The position numbers and the translations under genes were made by a program. 64,000 nucleotides of DNA from Ceratodon purpureus (lineage: Eukaryota; Streptophyta; Bryopsida; Pseudoditrichales; Ditrichaceae), in the NCBI GenBank assembly GCA_014871385.1, contig CM026426.1, positions 39,339,799-39,403,798 of the forward strand, read 5' to 3'. This document shows positions 13,700-24,903 of this stretch, piece after piece (the first letter of the stretch is position 1; every line of letters starts with the position of its first letter). The notes under the pieces were generated by a model, which saw nothing but the letters and a program-made list of their open reading frames with translations, ran no database searches and had not been told where the DNA came from.

Positions 13700-15140
13700 C
13701 AACGAAAGGGCTCACATGAAGTTTAAGATATGGACTGCAAAAAGGGGAATGTCGCGGCTAGAACGTGTACTCGACATAACTTACATTTGTTATATTGAAC
13801 CCATATTATGTCAACACCGGCACAATACATGGATCCTGACAATTACATGGTCTGCGCTTGCTCAACATTGTTCTCCCTCTAATAGCACATCAGGCCCCAA
13901 TATTTCAAAGATAGTATATGATCGGCAAACAATGGTTCATGATACAAACTTACCTTACTGCTTCCGTAGAACCACGGATGTCGACCATTCCGTGTCACAC
14001 AACGTCAATAGGATGTTAATGACAGGGAAGAGCGTTGACCACATGTGTGAAAATTACACGGACATTTCAATTTGAATAAACCATGTCTCCGAGCATGAGC
14101 GATTTCTCTCTCTAAGAGTTTCACGGACCACGCACGTATGCGCCTCTACCCAGGTGACTGCCGTCTAATTCCACCTTCCATGTCAACCACTGCCTATGGA
14201 GAGGACTTCAGACATCCTGTAAGAGAAAATGATGAAGCCAACGGGTACTTCCTCGATGTCCTGCACACATACCATCAACGGTTGTAATCGGAAATAATCG
14301 TGCAGATATACAAGGTTCACCAACAGTTCAAATTAGAATCATCATTGCCGATGATTGTAACTAATTACGAAGGCATGGATCTTTATGGAGGACTTCCGTG
14401 TGGAGACAAAGCATTGCCAAAAGCAATGAGGTTTGTATTTCTCGGAAGAGCAGTGACCATGGTCGCCGTCAGACACCAAGAATAACAATCACGCAGCGTT
14501 TTAATGCAATGATGAGGAAAGGGAATTGAAATTCACAAATTGCAGACGACATTCAGACGTAACGGCAGTACCTAGCAAACATTCTGCAATGCAGGTATGC
14601 AAATCTTGTAACACGTGTGCCTTATGTGAAGTTGTATGATTTACTGGAAAAGAAAACAAATCATGCAACAACATCAGCTTCCATTATGTATGGAAGACAG
14701 GACCTAGCTGGCGTTACGCCAATTGACGTATGGTAGTCCAAACCATGTAAGCATGGCATGGGAATTGTGCGGATCCAGACCTCCTACATTCCTCTACTGA
14801 GATCATACAAGAAATGATGACGCTGGCTTAGTGTCCTCCAGAGGAATGCTTCTGCGCTCGAGCATAATAAACTATATAAGACGTCCTCAACGGCTACAAC
14901 ATTGGCATTAGCAATAGGCTTCTAAATTACCGGCGTTTGACATCCTAGGAGAGATGAGGCCATCGTCAACGGTGGCGCTTCACAATCGACCAGGAGCACA
15001 CTAGTAGTCGCGCTCTGTTGTAGAGTCCCAGTAATGGTACCGGAGATCATCGACGCGCAACCGTATGCCCTACACTCGCTGAGAAAACATGCTTATGATC
15101 AAGAAATTCTCCGTCTTTTCCTTGGATGAGATGCAGATGA
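13700..15140. other. No recognisable gene
   Basis: The region holds only short open frames without family motifs. It should contain the 5' end and terminus of the CACTA element, but no paired CACTA terminal repeat could be matched by eye. Confidence 0.3.
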
Positions 15141-15149
15141 TGCTGTGTC

Positions 15150-15770
15150 GTCGGTATCAATTTCTTCAGTTTTATTTCTGTTCCCTCCAAATCACACTGC
15201 GTTTGTCGATCCTGTTGGAAGAGGTTCCGTGGAGCCCACTTTTATTAGCAGCTCTGTTCGTCCCCAAGAGTCTTTAGCGCTAAGCAGCCAAATCTCTCCC
15301 TCGTCTGCGACAGTCAGCATACGCCTTATCTCTCCCCTAGACGATATTATAAACTGCCTAGGACTGTCACTGCGATCGGCGTCGGACCCATCAAACTCGG
15401 AAGGCAAACTATACGAGCTTACATGAGTATCTTTGCGTTCTTGCGTCGTCATCTTGAGAATGCATTTACAACAGTTGTCATTGATAAAGAATCCGTAGTC
15501 TGGAGCACAATTGCACCTTAACCATTTTAGACGCATTGCTTCCTCTAAGCCGGTCGTTTTTCCCCACCGCAATGACAACACCCGCAAATTGCTCTCTGAA
15601 ACCATCTGTACCGTCCGCATGTGATACAGTCACATGTTTCGCACCCATGTCGGGGCCCTGGAGGCCCCAATTCATACTCTCTGATAACCGTCTGCATCCA
15701 GGTGGGATTCCCATTGAATCTATCGCGTCTGTCCAACCTCTGCCCAAAATCCTTTTGGTAAAAGATCACG
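15150..15770 (-). other. Unrecognised coding-like stretch
   Basis: Three overlapping minus-strand frames read like one decayed coding region: NPTWMQTVIRE, then MGAKHVTVSHADGTDGF and AGVVIAVGKNDRLRG, then MRLKWLRCNCAPDYGFFIN and FIISSRGEIRRMLTVADEG. Codon character and the way sense passes from frame to frame suggest a former gene with frameshifts. I recognise no family. It lies between the CACTA N-terminal part and the LCB2 remnant, and could belong to either host or element. Confidence 0.3.
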
Positions 15771-16427
15771 ATGGCATCCTCCCTCTCTCCGGAGTGGAAC
15801 CTATCTACAGATGAAACACAGAGACGTGCCGATTCGTAGCGAATTCATTTAGACGGAATAGGAGGAATGTGAGAAGGCAACATACCTTGGCATGGTGTTT
15901 GATGGACGATGGCCTCCCAGTGAACGCTGAAGGGGCCTCACTGTGGAGCTCAATCTGGCGCAGACGCAGGGTCAGCGTGCCCTCTACCCCACCTCCGCAT
16001 TTCTCTTAGAGATTCCGCCTTGTCCTAGCGTGTGGTATGCAGTGAAATGCCGCTCGGAATTATGACAGGACTTCAGGCAGGCAAGATTCCTGTTCTCGTA
16101 AGCAGTGCACTTGGATGTGGTCCCCTCCCCCGTATGGGAGAATGGAATACACCGTCATATTTATACTCCTCGTGTATACCATTTTGCTCTCTTTGTCCTC
16201 TGTTACCTGAGATGTGTATCTCATTTCCATATACATCTAATAAGACTACTAACGTGCGTAACAGGGAATACTGTTATTCAAGTGTTCACTCTGATGCTGA
16301 CATTAAACGATACTTTCAATGCCTCTGCATATTGGATCTCTTAGGCATACTCCGCAGGGCAATCCACAAAGATTCAATGTTATGTATATACAAAATGTCA
16401 AACTCCCGCTACTCTTTATGAAATTGG

Positions 16428-17660
16428 ATGTTAGTCCAACCCAAGTTTGACATTCCGAACATTCAACTTACTGCATCAATGATGAGATTCCTCAAATGGC
16501 AGAAAATTCTTGTTATTATTGAAGGTATTTACAGTATGGAGGGCAAATTATGTCGACTCAAGGACATTGTGCAAGTGGCAAAGAAGTATAAGGTATGTTT
16601 GTCTGTCCTTGTTCGACATCGATGTTCTTGAGCGCAAATATAGTTTATCAAACTGCCTTTTGAGTAGAAGAGTATCTGTATTCTCTTGTTGTTACTGTAC
16701 GAAAACTCTTTAGTGTGTTGACAGTGAATATTTCTGTCCCATCTTCATAGGAATCTCATTTTCCCCTGACCAATTGACACAATATATATAATGTCTTTAG
16801 TTTCACTAGCCAAGACCTCTCTACACATGCATAGGCTTACATTTAGTTAGATGAAGCACATAGGATAGGAAAACGGGAAAGGACATTTGTGAGCTGCAGG
16901 GTGTAGACCCCGCTGGCATTGATGTGATGATGGGTACCTTCACAAAGTCTTTTGGCTCATGCGGCGGGTACATTGTAGGATTTGAGGTATGTTCGGTATC
17001 AGTAACCTTTTTGAAATTCTTCGTTGTTTGTTAAGAGAATTTAGTACAAATGCATCTCACAATGTTGAACTTGAATTTCACATGTTTGTGTACACTGTAT
17101 AGCGTTAGGAAAGTTGGAAACCACACCTGAGACATGTCTTCAGTATCTATGTGAACTTAGCTGTGAGTTGCTACGTCAAATTAAACAATTTTCCAACGGT
17201 TTGTACAGAAATTAATACAATACATGAAGTATGCCAGTCCTGCTCATATATACGCGACATCTATGTCAACACCTGCTGTACAGCAGGTTATTTCTGCTCT
17301 AGAGGTGATCCTTGGCCAAGATGGGATTGATCGGGGTAAATACTTGTAGCGCCCTTCTCATTTTCAATATACCTATATTTCGCAGCTTTTAGTGCAAATG
17401 CAATGAGCTTGCCTGTAAAATCTCAATTGTGTTATGACTAGATGATTTATGGTTTTTCTTCTCTTACTACTGGTTTAGAAGATGGCTTAAGACTCATGGG
17501 ATGCCCTTTCACAAATGTTGGAATATATTCATGATTTTAATTCAAAAGTGATGGCAGCTTGCTACGAGTTCTCTATGAACGTGTCGTAACATTTATCTTC
17601 TCTCTTGCAGGGGCCAAAAAGCTTGCGCGGGAGCGAGAGTCGGGGTCGGAATTGATAATG
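16428..17660 (+). pseudogene. LCB2: Serine palmitoyltransferase LCB2 remnant, four exons
   Basis: LCB2 is the catalytic, PLP-binding subunit of serine palmitoyltransferase, the first enzyme of sphingolipid synthesis at the ER. Four exons with GT-AG introns are visible: to 16,592 (ILVIIEGIYSMEGKLCRL), 16,847-16,986 ([20 protein letters not shown], which keeps the PLP lysine of TFTKSFG), 17,209-17,335 (YASPAHIYATSMSTPAVQQV) and 17,611-17,660 (GAKKLARERES). Order and intron positions follow the family. The second exon has lost bases around the expected EAHSIGAVGKTGRG region, which shifts the frame. The N-terminal half and the C-terminal end are missing, and the last exon is diverged. Introns are retained, so this is a broken genomic copy and not a processed one. 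Confidence 0.8.
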
Positions 17661-18270
17661 GTAACTGGAATTTCCTACTCTATTGCATAACAATTATTTC
17701 TTAGGTTTCAGCCGATTTGGTGATCCTACGTCTCTGCAATTGAATGTTCAGGATATCCGCAGAGAGTCCTAATTCATGTAAAAGAATTTCACACATTTCT
17801 CTCTGAACTATGGCAACAAAATGTTTCGACATATACTACTGCATGGAATCTTTGCAGGGAAACCTTGCAGAAAAAAACAGTGGTGCTACCAAATGTAAGT
17901 GAGCAACAGACGCAACGAAATGACTACTTTCACAACGACAAAAGGCAGGCAAGTTACGAAAGATGTAATATCAATTTTTACAGTAGCAACATTGTTTAAC
18001 AGACAAAGTCCAAGTAGAAAGTTCATAAATTTGCACATTCAAGTGCATAGCCAAAAGATTACCTACGAGTCTGCAGAAACTGGATTTACAATTTCCAATC
18101 TCCCTAAGTCGGAATCCTTGAACCGATCGTACAAAATGAGAGGGGAAATCAGAACAGGGCTACGTAGCTAAATACTTGAGCTTCGTAGAATGCAAAAGAT
18201 CGGCCATTTTTAGACTAACATTTAACTTTGAAAATTGTCGTCTTGGTCGGGATGGTTTTTACAATGTTTA
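17661..18270. other. No recognisable gene downstream of the LCB2 remnant
   Basis: The missing LCB2 3' exons (family motif LGDNDSPV onward) are not found here. Open frames are short and without motifs. Confidence 0.3.
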
Positions 18271-18271
18271 C

Positions 18272-18840
18272 TCATCTCACCCGTAGGGAAGAGTCAAGGT
18301 GGAGTCTCCGTTGACAAGACCTGCCCAGGGACGGCGCCAGGCCTACTGGCCCAACTATTTCGCTTGCTATTCCGGAGGATGCGGGGCTGGAGACGTGGCT
18401 GCTGCCGCTGCTCTCGCATGTTACGTAGCTCTGCGACCATGGAGCAGAGTCACGGCTGCTTTCGACTGATGTGTAGCTCACAGACCATGACGCCGAGTCT
18501 TCGATGTCACTCGCATCATCATCGCCACCATCTCCACTCATGAGAATAGGGTGTTCAGGACATGATCCGCGGAGGTTCGCAGATTGGCAATGACGTCGGT
18601 AATACTCGCCAAAGTGAACGCTTGACACTGCGCCAAGCGACAACACCTCCTGTACACACATATCACTCCAACAATGTTCGTTAAAAAACTGAAAGAACAT
18701 GGCAAGGGCTGGCACATTGGGGAGCATGAGACTATGACTTTCTCTCCTCATATGGACCTCCGACAACCAACCCAAAAGGAGAACTTTATCCATTTCAGAT
18801 GGGTTGGGGTGAAAGAACTAGTCGGAATCAAACTACTGCG
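18272..18840 (-). pseudogene. Unrecognised family, copy 1
   Basis: The minus frame reads HPNPSEMDKVLLLGWLSEV, LMLPNVPALAMFFQFFNEHC, then CVQEVLSLGAVSSVHFGEYY, followed by an acidic, serine-rich tail (SGDGGDDDASDIEDSASW). The same order, a LLGWL..V helix, a FP/LPxV segment, an N..xxW segment, a (V/Q)xxLGxxS segment and an FxEYY or YRKY segment, is found in the minus-strand frame at 52,320-52,778. The two are therefore diverged relatives. Just upstream the frame runs on through two TAG codons (near 18,825-18,840) at plausible glutamine positions. Function unknown; two copies in a repeat-rich window suggest an element-encoded protein. Confidence 0.4.
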
Positions 18841-18849
18841 AGAAAACGA

Positions 18850-19930
18850 GTGGAGTGACTCTCTCAGCAAACAGAGTCCACAATTGCCAGGGGATATCAA
18901 AGACAGTGCAACAGAAAGAGAATGCTGAATTGTGATCACCTCCAATGTTAAAACCCGTAGGTATGTAGTTGTCTGAGTTGGCCTTCTGAGATAGAGTCCT
19001 TTCTAGAGAACCTCCACCTAGAGTATTAGGATTCCAGAAAGTGAAGCTTGCAGATCTTTCAATTACAACCAAATTTCGAATGCATGCCGTGGAAGTGATT
19101 GAAATAGGAGTAGACTGAAGAAGTTGACGTCATTGCTATCAATTGAACTGATGAAAACTAGCTTGTACAGGCAACCGGAAGGCCTGTCATCGTACAAATC
19201 TAAGACAGATAATGTCCTTGCAGTGTACCTCCACCTCCTCTCGGAAATAACGTGTACAATCCTTAGATTTTGGATATCTTTGCTTGCACGTGTGAAAATT
19301 GCCCATTTGACTTGTAATGAACCCCTTGTGAAACTCTCAAACTATGGATGTTTGTGTTTGTAGACTATGTGAAGGATTTATTGTATGTATCGACACTTGT
19401 ATACTTGGACTTTTGACAACCAGTATGTTATTCAAGAACAGTCGCTGCACAGGATGAACTGAATAGGTGGATGTTGCGGTACTGAAAAAAACCAGAAGAA
19501 GGCGACGTGGGTTCCAATGTAAAAACATCTTAGAGAGACTCTCTGGATGAGCGAGAGCTTCATGCAGTTGAGTTAGCGTGAACACTCTGATGAATAACTA
19601 ACATATAGGACATGTTAGGATGGGCAATGACAACTATTTTGCCGTGTTAAAAATCTTGAGCTAAACAAGTTTATGACTTTAGAGCTCACTGTTGAAAGGT
19701 GTATCTTCTGGAGAAGGATTGTTCAGTTCAATCAACACGGAAGGGAATTGCAGCGTGAGCAATGAGGAATTTTGGAGGATATCAACTCGTTCAGATCTTC
19801 ACATGCTCCTGGTTCTAAGCTTGCAGAAGTATACATCATATAGCTCGTACTCCAATCAATGGATTCATGATCACAGTTGCCATGTCTTTCTTAAATACTC
19901 TTTCAATGTGGAATTTAACTCAAGTGGTTC
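18850..19930. other. No recognisable gene
   Basis: Only short open frames without motifs are seen on either strand. Confidence 0.3.
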
Positions 19931-19934
19931 CATC

Positions 19935-20670
19935 GGGGGCAAGCACAATAAAGTGTACCAAAAAAGTGCTTAACTATTTGACAATTTCAGCCCTTCTTAT
20001 AAACACTCAAGAAAGTGGGATCTAAGTTATGTTGATTCAAAATTTAGTTATGGATTTCAAAAATAGACTTGATTCTCTTGAACTTCCCAAATGTGCGAGA
20101 CAAGACATCGAGGTTTAGAAGTGGAACGGATACCGCGAAGTCGGTTCAAGTGAATGGGATTATTTGCGAAAGTGAAGAGAAATGTTTATGGATTCCTCGA
20201 AAGTCACATTTAATTTCGCTGTCCACTCCGTTCTTAAGGTACCATTCTAGAAATGCGGGGGTTCCAACAGTTTGGACCCATAAAGTGTACCAAAAGTACC
20301 GTCGTGACGTTTTCTGGACACTGTTTTGGGCGAAACTTTTGGAGCTCTTCCCTTCAAATATTGTGGTGTTCAAATGCTCAAAAAATAATTTTCTGATGTT
20401 TGCAAATGGTCGGGAAAAAAAAAGTGAAAAAAGAACATCTTCATTTTCATGATTTAGAACTAGCGGTCAAATTAAGTTTCAATTGAAGATGTTTTTCTTA
20501 TGGAGATGCCTGTAAGATACCTTGTGACACCTTAAAAAGTGACGAAAATGCTCAAAAACTACACCAAAATGCTCAAAATCAGCTTTGAGCCTTAAAAAAC
20601 AGCACACTTCATATTCACTTGTTGGTGGTCACATGTTGCACTTTGTGGTACACTTTATTGTGCTCTCCCC
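19935..20670. mobile_element. 736-bp non-autonomous DNA element with terminal inverted repeats
   Basis: The left end GGGGGCAAGCACAATAAAG matches the reverse complement of the right end (GGGGAGAGCACAATAAAG), and both continue with TGTACCA and an AAAGTGC run. The sequence CCATC abuts both ends (19,930-19,934 and 20,671-20,675), a possible 5-bp target duplication that is not typical of a named superfamily. An internal copy of ATAAAGTGTACCAAAAG lies at 20,280. No transposase is encoded. Confidence 0.6.
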
Positions 20671-20725
20671 CCATCCTATTTGAGTTTGGGTTCACAACTC
20701 GTGGACCATGGTCTTCTAATCATTA

Positions 20726-21115
20726 GGTGCAAAATGAGGTCATGAAAAGGCCATGTACGCAGCACGTGAGAGAAAAAAATGGCCGTTGCCCGCGTACTTT
20801 TTGACATGGCACCGAAGGTGCCACCGTGGTGCCAACAAACGCCACGGGGGGTTGAACCAATGACCTCCCCGCAAGGCGTGTGGAGGGCGCTGATACAGTG
20901 GCGGGCTGACAGCATTCTGCCCACTTGGGACCAAACCCCAAGCCGACCCGATCAGTCAGCTCGCATATTCCGAGGACCTTTGTTCACAGTGCGCCACCAA
21001 GGTCCCTACGGGCAGTGATTCTGGCATCCGCTGCCAGCGGCAGAGGGGCTTTGGGCAAGAAGTTCACTTAATTTGGTCAAGCTTACGCAGCCTTTTCATG
21101 ACCCCATTTTGCACC
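20726..21115. mobile_element. 390-bp MITE, PIF/Harbinger-like
   Basis: The 26-bp terminal inverted repeats begin GGTGCAAAATG and end CATGAAAAGGC with one mismatch between arms (left GAGGTC, right GGGGTC). TTA flanks both sides (20,723-20,725 and 21,116-21,118), the target duplication typical of PIF/Harbinger elements. The GC-rich interior has no convincing coding content. Confidence 0.75.
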
Positions 21116-21851
21116 TTATGTTTTTTGGTGAAAATAACAGATGCAGTTTTGAACACCTATTGTGATTCTGGTCGTGACGAGATGAATTCTCACAAGATGT
21201 TGCAGATACTATGAGAGTTGCATGTGGTAAAGACCTGTGTCCTCCCAACTGAACAAGGTATTTAAAATAACCCATAGCCCCAAGTTCTCATTGGTTGCAA
21301 CTTTAGTTCCCAGTAATTGTATAATTTCAAATTTTCTTTTACAATCAAGTCTAGAAACTGTGATATTGCTTGTGCATGTGATAATGAAGACGTGTGACAT
21401 AGATAAGAATGATGTTTCGAACTTTAAAGGTCTCTGTTTCTCATGAGAATGCATGACTTCTTCTTTGGGATGCAGGCGTTCTTCAGATATTTTTTACGTA
21501 ATTCACTGGATTTATGATCAGTAGACGTGGTGGATGATTAGAAATAGAGCCCAGGATAAAATAACAAATATAAGGCACCAACAAATGTTGAAGTGCTACG
21601 CGTCATGGAATAAACTCTATTCGAGGTTTAGTATCGAGAAGAATAACAAGTTGGAGTTGTGGTATGTCTGTGTTTTCTTGACGACTTTCATTTCGGTCTA
21701 AAATGCAGGTTGTTGGTATTTCATTGCAGAGGTCTCTTATTCGGTGGACACAAATATAGGAGTTGCGAGGGCAGAATCCAAAGACAGTGCTACATAACAT
21801 CAAATTCCAAATTCCAAAGACAGTGCTACACAGTGCGTATACGTGGAACTC

Positions 21852-21859
21852 ATCAATTC
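21852..21859. repeat. hAT target-site duplication, left
   Basis: ATCAATTC directly outside the left terminal repeat; identical to 50,698-50,705. Confidence 0.9.
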
Positions 21860-21989
21860 CATGGTTGTCATAATGGACCGACCATCCGTTAGTCCGTTAG
21901 TCCGTCATGGTGACAAGACAGACCCCCGTGTCCGTCACATAAGGGCGTTGACCAGTTGACTCACGGTAAGGGTAAAACGAACTTACCTA

Positions 21990-22275
21990 GCGCTGAATTA
22001 GTGCGGGCGCGAGCAGGACGACGGGCGCAAGCGTCTGCGCGAACGCGATGTCACGGGCGCGCGCTGGAGTGCGGGAGAGCGAGGGCGCGTGCGTCGTTCC
22101 GGCCGCGCGCGTGCGCGTGCGAACGGGCGCGAGCGTCGCTGCGGGCGCGATCCAGTTGACGGTCGCGAGCACACTTATCGGGCGCGGTCATGTGGGCGCG
22201 AGCCTGGATCGGGCGCGTGCATTCGGGTGAGTGCGCTGCATCGGGCGCCGGCGATCGGGCGCGAGCGCTGCAGGT
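21990..22275 (+). repeat. GGGCGCG array 1 (left subterminal)
   Basis: Many copies of GGGCGCG followed by AGC, TGC, CGC or ATC, spaced roughly 10-30 bp, G-rich on the plus strand. It lies about 130 bp from the left hAT end and downstream of the kinase gene. Open frames here are Arg/Ala-rich artefacts of the repeat. Confidence 0.85.
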
Positions 22276-22458
22276 TAGTAGGGAAAGAGCGACCTCGGGC
22301 AACATCACAAGAGAGGGCATGTATTTCAAGAGAGGGCAATTGGGAAGTGCAATGTTTATTGAAAAGTATTGCAAAATTGTGGCAGTAAACCACTTACAAA
22401 AAATGTCCCCTCTTATGGAGAACTGAGAATATCACATTGTTGTCACTACTTGCCACTT

Positions 22459-24026
22459 CTAAATATGTTTGCGATAACAACACTCTGGGATTTGGAAATT
22501 GTAGGGAGGGGCTATTACAGTAGCGTGGACCAACTGCAAGGTGGAGCGGCTCTTGGGATCGGGATTTGTGAGCTCCTTCAACGCCACCGCAAATCTAGCC
22601 GTCCTCGCTGTATCCTTGAAAAGGTCGATGTCGTCCTCGTTATCCCAAATCTTATTTGCTACCACTCCAACCGAGTACGCATCGGCAGCCTGCGTATATA
22701 GATGTCTCCTCCTTAGAGTTTCAAATGAGTTCTCCGAATTTGGCTTACCATAAGTGTACCACAACTCCGGAGCCACAAAAGTACCACGTTCCTTGAAGGC
22801 AGCCGTACGCGCCTGAGTAGTTGCGTAACCATAATTTGAAGGAGTTGTCTCACACACCCGACTTGCAAGGCCCCAATCGCATACTCCAATGTAAACTTCG
22901 CTCACTTTATCCTCTGGGAAGTGAAGCAAGACGTTTCCCGGGGAGATGTCATTATGCTGCAAATACCCCTTATGGACCCGGTCCATAATACAGATCAGTG
23001 CCCAAGCTAGCTTGGCCCTATGGGTGCGGAAGGCCTTAACACGGTCACGTGTTTCCATGGGCATATCGGTTTGCTTGTGGATGTTACGGTTCTGAGTACC
23101 CTCACCGATATTTGAATTGAACTTGTGCAGAAAATTCTGCAGGCAATCCCCATTCCACCAAAGCGTGTAGGCTTCCATCGTCCAGTCATTGACCGCAAAA
23201 AACTTAATAACGCCGGGAAGGTCAATCCTGCAAACCATGGCTTCTATTGATGTCTCGTACCGCTCCTAGGTCTCGTCAGGAGCCTTGGACGTCTTCCCCG
23301 CAAAGACACAAGTCTCAGGTATGGTTTGCATGCCAACAATACGTAATTTTCGGACTTTACCATAACCGCCTTCCTTTGTGCCTGACAACGGAACCAACTT
23401 GACCCCTCTTGGAACTCCAACCACTGCTCCCCACAAGTACTTCTTTATTGCGCTTTTCAGTCCAGCTTCAAGCCATGGCCTCACCCTCGTCCTATTACTC
23501 GAGAATCTTGCGCACGAATCTTGGACATATTTGAGCTTCTCTATCTCCTCCTTCTGGCACGCGAGTAGCCCTCCTTTGGCTTCTTGTTGACACACTCATA
23601 GACATGCACAATGTTCGTAGTGTTTGTTGTTATTTGTTGCTCCATCCACTTAGGGAAATGAAAGTAATGAATACAATCATTATATCTCTCGGAATTGTCC
23701 AGCTTCTTCCACAAATACTCTTCCAAATGGGTCTTCAAGTCCTTAATTCCGGTCTCCCCCTTCTCAACGTATGTACGAGTAATCATCTCCCGTCTCCGAC
23801 ATCCGTACCATTCCAATGCTAGCTCTCTAACGAAATCCTGGTACCCAGGAGGTGGGTAGTCCGGGTCCCTCTCACTTGCCGACTTCCGATTCTTCTTTCC
23901 CGATGAGCTCGATGACGGGTTTGAGCCTGTATGAGATGGTGCTGTGGAGGTTGCCATCACATCATCTACAGGAGCATCAAGATCTACGTAGGCGGGGCGT
24001 TTCCCGGATCCACGAGAGACCGACAT
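22459..24026 (-). pseudogene. hAT-borne protein kinase
   Basis: From ATG 24,026 the frame gives a Ser-rich N-terminus, a helical region (LALEWYGCRRREMITRTYV), then a kinase domain in canonical order. It has a glycine loop GGYGKVRKL, a beta-3 lysine in FAGKTSK, the catalytic loop LQHNDISPGNVLL (HxDxxxxN, near 22,950), DWG in place of DFG (near 22,870), GTFVAPEL for the APE motif, and DAYSVGVV for the subdomain IX aspartate. All catalytic residues are present, so the ancestor was probably active. This copy has one frameshift near 23,555-23,590 and an in-frame TAG at 23,266-23,268. It lies between array 1 and array 2 inside the hAT, on the same strand as the transposase. I know of no hAT family with a kinase; the substrate is unknown. 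Confidence 0.8.
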
Positions 24027-24199
24027 AGTTGGAATAATGAACTGGACACACAATAAAAAAAAACAAAAGATCCCCCCACCCAATCTGGTTGCTCCCACTT
24101 CCTGCAGTTCCAAGCAGAGCACGTGGAGTTACAAGCTAGGACAAGGAGCCACCTGGAAGAGGAGACTTTGAAAAGTAGAAAATAAGGGTTAAGGGCGCC

Positions 24200-24206
24200 T
24201 TTTATG
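24200..24206 (-). promoter_or_regulatory. TATA-like box of the kinase gene
   Basis: CATAAAAGG on the minus strand, about 175 bp upstream of ATG 24,026 and directly next to array 2. Confidence 0.5.
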
Positions 24207-24209
24207 CTC

Positions 24210-24575
24210 CCCTCGGCTGATCGCGCCCGTAAGCGCGTACACGCGTGCGCACAGGGCCTCCACACGTGCCCGTCCGCATGCGCCCGTCGACCGCGTTCGC
24301 ACGGGGGACTGCCCGCGCCCGTGCCCATGTGTGCGCGCCCGTGCCCACGTGCGCGCCCGTCAGCCCACATCGGGCGCGCCTAACGATGCCGCAGGCGCCC
24401 GTGCCTGCGTGCTCGCGCCCGTAACCCTGCGCGCGCCGGTTATCTGTACGCGCGAGCACGCTTCATGCGCCCGTGACCGCGCACGCGCCCGTCCCCGCGC
24501 ACGCGCCCGACTCCGTGCACTCGCCCGCCTTCCTGTACGCGCCCGTCCACGTGCACGCGCCCGGATATGCAGCGT
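24210..24575 (-). repeat. GGGCGCG array 2 (kinase promoter side)
   Basis: Repeats of GGGCGCG with variable 3' bases, here G-rich on the minus strand, opposite to the other arrays. It starts within about 10 bp of the kinase TATA-like box. Confidence 0.85.
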
Positions 24576-24903
24576 TACATACACTGTACAGGTTCGGTTA
24601 CGGTATACTCGTATATTGAACAGAATCCAAAAAAAAATCATTGCGAAATTACTCAATGGAGATATATTAACCGCATTTAGCGCTCAAAAAATAATACAGA
24701 GCACAACCATACAATTCCTTTGAGTGTGAGATAATGAACTAGGTTGAATCTAAGTAACAGTATAAGTCTACGTAATAAGAAGGTGCTACCAAAAAAAATA
24801 AAAATAAAATTAAGAATAACATAGTATTTTTTTTGGGTTTTTAGCCGGTAGATTGTATGGTTAGATTTACTGCTACTTCATGCGCTAAAAAGGTGACCAC
24901 AGT
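24576..24903. other. Spacer between kinase promoter array and transposase 3' end
   Basis: AT-rich non-coding sequence with homopolymer runs. It is probably the 3' untranslated region of the transposase gene. Confidence 0.4.

Noticed and set aside
14999-15020. CACTAGTAG as the CACTA terminus
   Set aside because: Its orientation is wrong for the right-hand end of the minus-strand element, and no partner was found.
16428-17660. LCB2 as a working gene
   Set aside because: The N-terminal half and C-terminus are missing and the PLP exon has lost bases that shift the frame.
20800-20900. tRNA-like B box (GGTTCAACCCC on the minus strand) suggesting a SINE
   Set aside because: No matching A box or tRNA fold was seen, and the stretch is inside a MITE with good terminal repeats.
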